This document shows, in pieces, positions 58,346 to 64,000 of a stretch of DNA of 64,000 nt (position 1 is the stretch's first letter; each line of letters starts with the position of its first letter). The notes below the pieces were generated by a model that saw only the letters and a program-made list of their open reading frames with translations, did not search any database and was not told the origin of the DNA. The translations under genes were made by a program, and so were the position numbers. Source of the stretch: Anaerolineales bacterium (GTDB lineage: Bacteria > Chloroflexota > Anaerolineae > Anaerolineales > Villigracilaceae); assembly GCA_030583925.1 (NCBI GenBank), contig CP129482.1, forward strand, positions 372,001-436,000. The letters run 5' to 3'.

Positions 58346-60082
58346 ATGCGCCAGCAGTATGCCGTCCGCTCGCTGTTCCTTGTTTTCTGTTTCGCGTTGA
58401 TCGGGATGGGAATTATCGCGCAAATGATCCGAATTCAGAACAGCGAACAGGCTTCGGTCTTTCTCTCGCAAGGCGACCTCTACGCGGGCGAGTTTCGCAC
58501 ATTTTACCCGGAGCGCGGTGAGATCTACGACCGCAACGGTCATTTGCTGGCGGGTAACCGGACCGTCTTTGAAGTTGGCGTGAGTCTTGCGGATGTGAAC
58601 GATCCTGAGTCGGTTGCCTACATCCTCGGCACGTACCTCGGTTTGACCTACGAAGATGTGTTCAACAAAATTACGAATTCGCCTGAATCGTGGCAATATG
58701 TTGTGATTCAAGATTACGTGGATGGCGGCGTCGCGGCATCTTTACAGGAACTCGTACAGCAAATGGAAAGCGTGGGCGATCATCGGCTGGACGGCATCGC
58801 CTTCAAGCCTCATTATCAACGCAGTTACCCGGAAAATTCACTCGCCTCGAATGTATTGGGATTCGTCACCCGCGATGGGCGCGGCTATTTCGGCATCGAG
58901 GAAAAATATAACGATCTGCTTGCCGGTAACTCGGTGCAAGTGTGGGTTCCCAGCGACCCGAACAAAGTCGACGAGATTCCGCGCGTGCCGAATGGCACAA
59001 CCCTTGTGCTAACAATCAACCGCGATCTGCAAGCGCGAGTCGAATCGATTCTGGATAACGCGCTCCTTGAGTACGGCGCGGTCAACGGCGCGATCGTGGT
59101 GATGAACCCGCGCAACGGCGAAGTCCTTGCCATGGCGACCACCCCGCGCATGGATTTGAACAACTACAGCAACTACTTCTCGTTGTACGATAACGGTAGT
59201 CAATACAACCGTTCCATCGGCATGGCATATGAGCCGGGGTCGGTGATCAAGATCCTTACCATGGCGGCCGCGATTGACACCGGCACGGTTACGCCGCAGA
59301 CCACCTACGTGGACACCGGCTCGATTCAGGTTGGCGGCATTACGATCCGCAATTGGAACCGGGAATCGTGGGGTCAACAGGATATGACCGGATGCCTGCA
59401 ACACTCGTTGAATGTATGTATGTCTTGGCTTTCCACTCAAATGGGACCGCAAACTTTCTACGGCTACATGGAACGCTTCGGGCTGGGTCATCGCACGGGG
59501 GTTGACCTCGCCGATGAAGCAATGGGCAGGCTCAAAACTCCGGGCGATTCGGATTGGTACAACGTAGACCTCGGCACCAACGCGTTCGGTCAGGGAGTTA
59601 CCGTCACACCGTTGCAAATGCTCATGGCGGCTTCCGCGTTCGCCAACGAAGGGAAGATGGTTACGCCGCACGTGCTGTATTCCATGATCCGCGATGGGAA
59701 TCAATACAACGTCCCGTCGCAATATGGCGGCTCACCCATCTCCGCGCAAACTGCGAACACCTTGAACAATATGCTGGCAGAGTCGCTTGAATTGGAAGCC
59801 TCGAACGCTCTTCTGCCCGGCTATCGCGTGGCGGGCAAAACCGGCACTGCACAGATCCCCACCGAGTATGGCTACGACCCTTCCAGCACGAACGTTTCCT
59901 TCATCGGTTGGGGACCTGTGGACGACCCGCAGTTCATGATCTACATCTGGCTGCAACAGCCCACTTCTTCCATCTGGAGTTCGGAAACCGCCGCGCCCGT
60001 ATTTTCAAAAGTCGCCGAGCAAACCGTCATTTTGCTCAACATCCCGCCTGATAACGTTCGCCTTGCCTTGACCTCGAGATAA
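58346..60082 (+). CDS. ftsI: Peptidoglycan transpeptidase FtsI (PBP2-type)
   Basis: 578 aa. An N-terminal membrane anchor (SLFLVFCFALIGMGIIAQMI), a pedestal domain with ERGEIYDRNGHLLAGN, then the transpeptidase domain: S-x-x-K in YEPGSVIKILTM near 300, S-x-N in HSLNVCMSWL, and K-T-G in VAGKTGTAQ near 497. It cross-links septal peptidoglycan and is the target of beta-lactams. No PASTA domains are found. GGAGG stands about 11 nt upstream, overlapping the ftsL end; ftsL stops 1 nt before. Confidence 0.95.
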   Translation: MRQQYAVRSLFLVFCFALIGMGIIAQMIRIQNSEQASVFLSQGDLYAGEFRTFYPERGEIYDRNGHLLAGNRTVFEVGVSLADVNDPESVAYILGTYLGLTYEDVFNKITNSPESWQYVVIQDYVDGGVAASLQELVQQMESVGDHRLDGIAFKPHYQRSYPENSLASNVLGFVTRDGRGYFGIEEKYNDLLAGNSVQVWVPSDPNKVDEIPRVPNGTTLVLTINRDLQARVESILDNALLEYGAVNGAIVVMNPRNGEVLAMATTPRMDLNNYSNYFSLYDNGSQYNRSIGMAYEPGSVIKILTMAAAIDTGTVTPQTTYVDTGSIQVGGITIRNWNRESWGQQDMTGCLQHSLNVCMSWLSTQMGPQTFYGYMERFGLGHRTGVDLADEAMGRLKTPGDSDWYNVDLGTNAFGQGVTVTPLQMLMAASAFANEGKMVTPHVLYSMIRDGNQYNVPSQYGGSPISAQTANTLNNMLAESLELEASNALLPGYRVAGKTGTAQIPTEYGYDPSSTNVSFIGWGPVDDPQFMIYIWLQQPTSSIWSSETAAPVFSKVAEQTVILLNIPPDNVRLALTSR

Positions 60083-60083
60083 C

Positions 60084-61508
60084 ATGCTGACCATCGCAGA
60101 TGCAATCGAAGCCCTGACGAATATTCGTCCCTCCGCCTCCACCGTCATTACCGAAGCGGCGATCGATTCGCGCCGCGTCATCCCCGGTTCGCTGTTCGTC
60201 GCCATCCCCGGCGAAAAAGTGGACGGGCACGACTACTTGGGAGAGGCTTTCAAGCGGGGGGCGTCTTTTGCTTTAACTCAGCGGGACGTAAACGATTCCT
60301 TCCGGACGTTCGACCTGCGCGCGCTTCCCTCAGCCGAATCCACATTGGAAGCGGACCTCTCCGCGCCGTTGTGCCTGCGCGTGGAAAACACCGTCACCGC
60401 GCTTCAACAGATCGCGCGCTTCTGGCGCCGCAAAATGGACGTCCGCGTGATCGGCGTGACCGGCAGTGTGGGCAAATCCACCACCAAAGAAATGATCGCC
60501 GAAGTGCTCACCACGCGCTACCGCACGTTGAAAAGCCCCGGCAATTTGAACAACGAGATCGGCTTGCCGCTCACGTTGTTGAAACTCAGTTCCGGTCATC
60601 AGCGCGCGGTCATGGAAATGGGATTCTACGTGCCCGGCGAGATCGCCTTCCTCTGCGACCTCGCGCTTCCGCAAGTGGGCGTGGTGACCAATATCGGCAC
60701 CGTTCACGCCGAGCGCGCCGGGTCACAAGAAGCCATCGCACGCGGCAAAGCGGAATTGGTTCAGGCGTTGCCGCCGGCTCCCGAGGGCGTGGCAATTCTA
60801 AATTTCGACGATGCGTGGGTCCGCAAAATGGAAGAAAAAACGAAGGCGCGCGTCTTCTTCTACGGCTTGTCGCAGGAAGCGCATTTGTGGGCGGACCAGG
60901 TCGAAGGCTTGGGCTTGGACGGCATCCGTTTTCGAATCCATTATCAAGGTGAGACGTTGCATGTGAAAATCCCGTTGATCGGGCGGCACTCGGTGCATAC
61001 CGCTTTGCGCGCCGCCGCCGTCGGGTTGACGGACGGGATGAATTGGCAGGAAATTCTCGAAGGTTTGAGCCAAGGACACACACAATTGCGGCTTGCCGCG
61101 GTGCGGAGCGAAAACGGCGCGTTGTTGCTCGATGACACATACAACGCCTCGCCGGAATCTATGCTTGCCGCGTTGAACTTACTTGACGAACTCGACGGCA
61201 GGAAGATCGCCGTCTTGGGCGATATGCTCGAACTCGGTCCGTACGAACGAGGCGGGCATGAGATGGTCGGCTTGCGCGCCGCGCAGGTGGCTGGCGTTTT
61301 GCTCACGCTGGGCGAGCGTGCGCATATCATCGCCGAAGCCGCGCGGCGCGCGGGCATGAAGAAATCCTCCATCTTGGAGTTCGACGAACTCGAACCGGTG
61401 GTGGATTGGCTGAAGACGAATCTTTCACCCGACGATGTGGCGCTCATCAAAGGCTCGCACGGTTTGCGCATGGATCGCATCACTACGATGTTGGAGGCGC
61501 GTTCATGA
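60084..61508 (+). CDS. murF: UDP-MurNAc-tripeptide-D-Ala-D-Ala ligase MurF
   Basis: 474 aa. ATP-dependent Mur ligase that adds D-Ala-D-Ala to the cytoplasmic precursor. N-terminal domain with DSRRVIPGSLFVAIPGEKVDGHDY (in part), ATP-binding VTGSVGKSTTKEMI near residue 128, MEMGFYVPGEIAFLCDL and the C-terminal DDTYNASPESMLAALN. These are MurF-specific. It lies 1 nt after ftsI and overlaps mraY by ATGA. murE is not in the cluster here, unlike in many bacteria. Confidence 0.96.
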   Translation: MLTIADAIEALTNIRPSASTVITEAAIDSRRVIPGSLFVAIPGEKVDGHDYLGEAFKRGASFALTQRDVNDSFRTFDLRALPSAESTLEADLSAPLCLRVENTVTALQQIARFWRRKMDVRVIGVTGSVGKSTTKEMIAEVLTTRYRTLKSPGNLNNEIGLPLTLLKLSSGHQRAVMEMGFYVPGEIAFLCDLALPQVGVVTNIGTVHAERAGSQEAIARGKAELVQALPPAPEGVAILNFDDAWVRKMEEKTKARVFFYGLSQEAHLWADQVEGLGLDGIRFRIHYQGETLHVKIPLIGRHSVHTALRAAAVGLTDGMNWQEILEGLSQGHTQLRLAAVRSENGALLLDDTYNASPESMLAALNLLDELDGRKIAVLGDMLELGPYERGGHEMVGLRAAQVAGVLLTLGERAHIIAEAARRAGMKKSSILEFDELEPVVDWLKTNLSPDDVALIKGSHGLRMDRITTMLEARS

Positions 61509-62497
61509 AGCATACTGCGCTCGTGCTGGGGCTGGCGATGTTCTCGTTCGTGATGACGGTGATCTGGGGCGCGCCGTTGTTGCGGGTACTTCGCCATTTC
61601 AAAGTCGGCAAGATCATCCGTGTGGAGGAGCCCGATAAACATCGCATCAAGATGGGCACGCCGACCATGGGCGGAGTAATGTTCATTCTGCCGGTGTTGC
61701 TGCTTACGGGTCTGCTGAATGCCGCGGCGTTGATCGGTTTGGATGTGACCGGGCGTTCGGTGCTTGTGCCGCTGATCGTGATGGTTTCATTCGGCGTGTT
61801 GGGCGCGCTCGACGATTGGGAAGGCATTCGCGGCAAGCGCCGCGGCGACGGGATGCGCATCCGCACGAAGTTTCTGGCGCAGATAGCGCTTGCGGTGGGG
61901 ACGGCGATCGTGTTGAAGTATCTGCTCCTCGTACCGGATATGTTCCTGCCCGGTTTCCGCGACGAGATCGAGTTGGGCTGGTGGTATATCCCGATCGCGG
62001 CGTTTGTCATTGTGAGCGAATCCAACGCGGTTAATTTCACCGACGGGTTGGACGGTCTCGCTGGCTTGATCTCTGCCACCGCGTTCGCCGCGTTCGGCGG
62101 CGTTGCGCTCATCAACGGATATGTGTATCTCGCGCAGTTCTGCTTTATCGTCGTCGGCGCGCTGTTCGGATTTTTATGGTTCAACGTGCATCCCGCCGAA
62201 TTGATCATGGGCGATACCGGCTCGATGGCGCTCGGCGGCACGCTGGCAGTGGTGGCGTTGATGACCGGTCAATGGCCCCTGTTGCTCGTTATCGCGATCA
62301 TCCCGTTGAGCGAGGCGTTGAGCGTCACCATCCAGATCGCGTACTTCCGCCTTACCAAAGGCAAACGCTTTTTCAAGATGGCTCCCATCCACTTGCACTT
62401 TGAACTGCTCGGCTGGAGCGAGACTCAGATCGTTCAGCGGTTTTGGTTGATCGGTCTGCTTGCGGCGATGATCGGAACAGGATTGGCTCTTGTTTAA
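61505..62497 (+). CDS. mraY: Phospho-MurNAc-pentapeptide transferase MraY
   Basis: 330 aa with ten predicted transmembrane helices. It transfers the precursor to undecaprenyl phosphate, making lipid I. Marks: GTPTMGGVMFILP, LGALDDWEGIRGKRRGDGMRIRTKF (in part; the D-D dyad), NAVNFTDGLDGLAG with the metal-binding Asp, and HLHFELLGWSETQIVQRFW near the end. The ATG overlaps the murF stop by 4 nt; the ORF extending back to 61406 is within murF. Confidence 0.97.
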   Translation: MKHTALVLGLAMFSFVMTVIWGAPLLRVLRHFKVGKIIRVEEPDKHRIKMGTPTMGGVMFILPVLLLTGLLNAAALIGLDVTGRSVLVPLIVMVSFGVLGALDDWEGIRGKRRGDGMRIRTKFLAQIALAVGTAIVLKYLLLVPDMFLPGFRDEIELGWWYIPIAAFVIVSESNAVNFTDGLDGLAGLISATAFAAFGGVALINGYVYLAQFCFIVVGALFGFLWFNVHPAELIMGDTGSMALGGTLAVVALMTGQWPLLLVIAIIPLSEALSVTIQIAYFRLTKGKRFFKMAPIHLHFELLGWSETQIVQRFWLIGLLAAMIGTGLALV

Positions 62498-62498
62498 G

Positions 62499-63887
62499 AT
62501 GAAAACAGATTGGAAAGGCAAACGCGTTTTGATTTTAGGCGCCGCCCGTCAGGGATTGGCTTTGGCGCGCTGGCTGTCGCTGCATGGCGCGCGCGTCACG
62601 GTCAGCGACATGCGCGGTGCGGATGAATTGCGCCTCGTGCGCGAATCGCTTGCGGAGTATCAAATCCAGTGGGCGCTGGGTGGACACCCGCTTGAACTGC
62701 TGGATTCAACGGACGTGTTGTGTCTCTCCGGCGGAGTCCCGCTCACGCTCCCGATTGTGGTTGAAGCAAGCCAGCGAGGGATTCCACTCTCGAACGATTC
62801 ACAGATCTTCATGGAAGTCGTTCCGTGTAGGACGATCGGCATCACCGGCTCGGCTGGGAAAACGACGACGACCACGCTGGTGGGCAATATGGCGAAACGA
62901 TCGGTAGAAGGCAGAAGGCAGAAGGCATATATAGGCGGTAACATCGGCGACCCGTTGTTGAACTATGTGGATGACATGCAATTCGATGATCTGGCTGTGA
63001 TGGAACTCTCGTCCTTTCAATTGGATCAAATGACTTTGTCGCCGAACATCGCCGCGATCTTGAATATCACGCCGAATCATTTGGACCGTCACGGCACGAT
63101 GGAAGCGTACGCGGCGGCGAAGCGTCGCATTTTGGAGTTTCAATCGAAGGATGATGCTGCCGTGTTGGGTCGCGACGACAAAGGCGCATGGAATCTGCGC
63201 GAGAAAGTTAAAGGAAGGTTGATGACCTTCAGCCTGAACGCCTTGGATGAAGGTTTGGATGGCGCGTGTCTGAACGACGAGTTGTTGAATTTACGCGATG
63301 GAGATTCAACTCTTCCACTGATGCCGCGTGAGAAGATTCAATTGCGCGGCGATCACAATGTGGCGAATGTGCTTGCCGCGTTTGCCATCGGTCACGCGGC
63401 GGGCTTTCCGCTCGCGGCGATGGTCGAAGCGGCGGAGGAATTTCGCGGCGTGCCGCATCGCTTGGAGTTTGTGCGCGAATTGCGCGGCGCGCGCTGGTAC
63501 AACGATTCGATCGCCAGCGCGCCGGAGCGCAGCATGGCGGATATCCGTTCGTTCGAGGAGCCGCTTGTGCTTCTGCTCGGTGGACGCGATAAGAATCTGC
63601 CGTGGGATGGTTTGATGCAACTCGTGGCGGAACGTGCACGCTGCGCGATACTCTTCGGCGAGGCGGCGGAAAAGATCGAACGAGCGGCGAACAGCCTCCC
63701 GTCCGGTATGAAGCGGGTTTCCATCACGCGCGTAGGCGGTTTGAAGCAGGCGGTCCTCCAAGCGGCGGAAGTCGCGCAAGCCGGGGATGTCGTCCTGTTG
63801 GCGCCGGGCGGCACGAGTTTCGATGAGTTCAAAGATTTCGAGGAACGCGGAGAAAGGTTTCGAGCATGGGTTCACGAACTTTCGTAA
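62499..63887 (+). CDS. murD: UDP-MurNAc-alanine-D-glutamate ligase MurD
   Basis: 462 aa. ATP-dependent Mur ligase for D-Glu. N-terminal Rossmann-like domain (VLILGAARQGLALARWL), ATP loop GITGSAGKTTTTTL near residue 116, LSSFQLDQM, the N-x-x-x-N-H-L-D-R-H-G motif (ITPNHLDRHGTMEAY) and the C-terminal NDSIASAPERSMADI and LLGGRDKNLPW. A short in-frame repeat of AGAAGGC units (about 62908-62930) adds EGRRQKA before YIGGNIG. It starts 1 nt after mraY and ends 22 nt into ftsW. Confidence 0.97.
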   Translation: MKTDWKGKRVLILGAARQGLALARWLSLHGARVTVSDMRGADELRLVRESLAEYQIQWALGGHPLELLDSTDVLCLSGGVPLTLPIVVEASQRGIPLSNDSQIFMEVVPCRTIGITGSAGKTTTTTLVGNMAKRSVEGRRQKAYIGGNIGDPLLNYVDDMQFDDLAVMELSSFQLDQMTLSPNIAAILNITPNHLDRHGTMEAYAAAKRRILEFQSKDDAAVLGRDDKGAWNLREKVKGRLMTFSLNALDEGLDGACLNDELLNLRDGDSTLPLMPREKIQLRGDHNVANVLAAFAIGHAAGFPLAAMVEAAEEFRGVPHRLEFVRELRGARWYNDSIASAPERSMADIRSFEEPLVLLLGGRDKNLPWDGLMQLVAERARCAILFGEAAEKIERAANSLPSGMKRVSITRVGGLKQAVLQAAEVAQAGDVVLLAPGGTSFDEFKDFEERGERFRAWVHELS

Positions 63888-64000
63888 ATGATCGTTTTCG
63901 TTTTTCCTTGACGAAGAATATCGGGCGCGGACTCGATATGCCGTTGTTGTTGATCGTGATCGCGCTGGCGGTGTTCGGCTTGATCATGTTGTATTCCGCT
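63866..64000 (+). CDS. ftsW: FtsW/RodA-family protein, N-terminus only
   Basis: 45 codons are visible to the right edge. MPLLLIVIALAVFGLIMLYSA is read in pieces here as DMPLLLIVIALAVFG and LIMLYSA, the first transmembrane helix and the typical ...M-x-Y-S-A end of SEDS glycosyltransferases. The gene overlaps murD by 22 nt, and its position after murD is that of ftsW in the dcw cluster. The start at 63866 is chosen because it is the only ATG giving the helix in frame; the ATG at 63888 stops after 7 codons. Confidence 0.85.
   Translation, partial: MGSRTFVNDRFRFSLTKNIGRGLDMPLLLIVIALAVFGLIMLYSA

Noticed and set aside
1..64000. tRNA or rRNA genes
   Set aside because: No cloverleaf with GGTTCGAATCC-type T-arm and CCA end was seen apart from the tRNA-like part of ssrA; a covariance search would be decisive.

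Overview
The window looks like one contiguous piece of a bacterial chromosome from the Chloroflexota, most likely class Anaerolineae. This placement is inferred from several features: many lipoproteins with a Thr/Pro-rich stalk after the lipobox, an AfsR-type regulator, a CpaE-like response-regulator fusion, GC-rich genes separated by AT-rich or palindromic spacers, and an unusually high density of dispersed palindromic repeats. I saw no prophage, insertion sequence, CRISPR array, rRNA or tRNA. The only stable RNA gene is tmRNA.

Layout. 1-5.3 kb (minus): the end of an ATP-grasp ligase, a GH4 glycosidase with a tandemly duplicated nucleotide-binding loop, and a three-gene operon of poorly known genes joined by ATGA overlaps. 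5.3-8.8 kb: a PadR/HAAS operon divergent from an ArsR-like regulator and a frameshifted MFS exporter. 9-13.3 kb (minus): two lipoproteins, urocanate hydratase and a nucleoside deaminase. 13.3-23.3 kb: radA, a ZIP transporter, dus, msrA, clpC, a LOG-family gene, a VTT-domain membrane protein and an alpha/beta hydrolase. 23.4-28.7 kb: an AfsR/SARP regulator and a lipoprotein, bracketed by a full DUF3298 gene and a decayed copy of its 3' end. 28.7-34.5 kb (minus): an MrfA-type helicase carrying an internal HNH domain, a flippase-like protein, a YugP-type peptidase and a C-terminal processing protease. 34.7-38.7 kb: a HAD phosphatase divergent from mutL, a GGDEF protein and an MDR dehydrogenase. 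38.8-41.9 kb (minus): an operon of response regulator-ParA fusion, sirtuin and GAF histidine kinase. 42-44.2 kb: ssrA and a second PadR operon. 44.5-54.3 kb: dnaK, a C39-like peptidase, an SbcD-like nuclease, an MFS carrier, yebC, ruvC, ruvA and a Vps62-like membrane protein. 54.3-56.2 kb (minus): a low-GC lipoprotein and an rRNA methyltransferase. 56.3-64 kb: the division and cell-wall cluster mraZ-rsmH-ftsL-ftsI-murF-mraY-murD-ftsW, which runs off the right edge.

Functional themes are peptidoglycan synthesis and division (dcw cluster), DNA repair and recombination (radA, mutL, mrfA-like, sbcD-like, ruvC, ruvA), protein quality control (clpC, dnaK, ssrA, msrA, ctp) and surface lipoproteins. 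Control features read from the sequence are two PadR operators placed exactly between the -35 and -10 boxes, a three-copy MraZ box with 10-bp period, and several promoters whose -10 box lies 6-7 nt before the start codon, which predicts leaderless mRNAs.

The most unusual feature is a set of short palindromic repeats. They act as terminators between genes and have also entered reading frames, adding in-frame segments to MutL, the helicase, a dehydrogenase, Dus and others, and supplying the stop codons of mraZ, sbcD and a lipoprotein gene.
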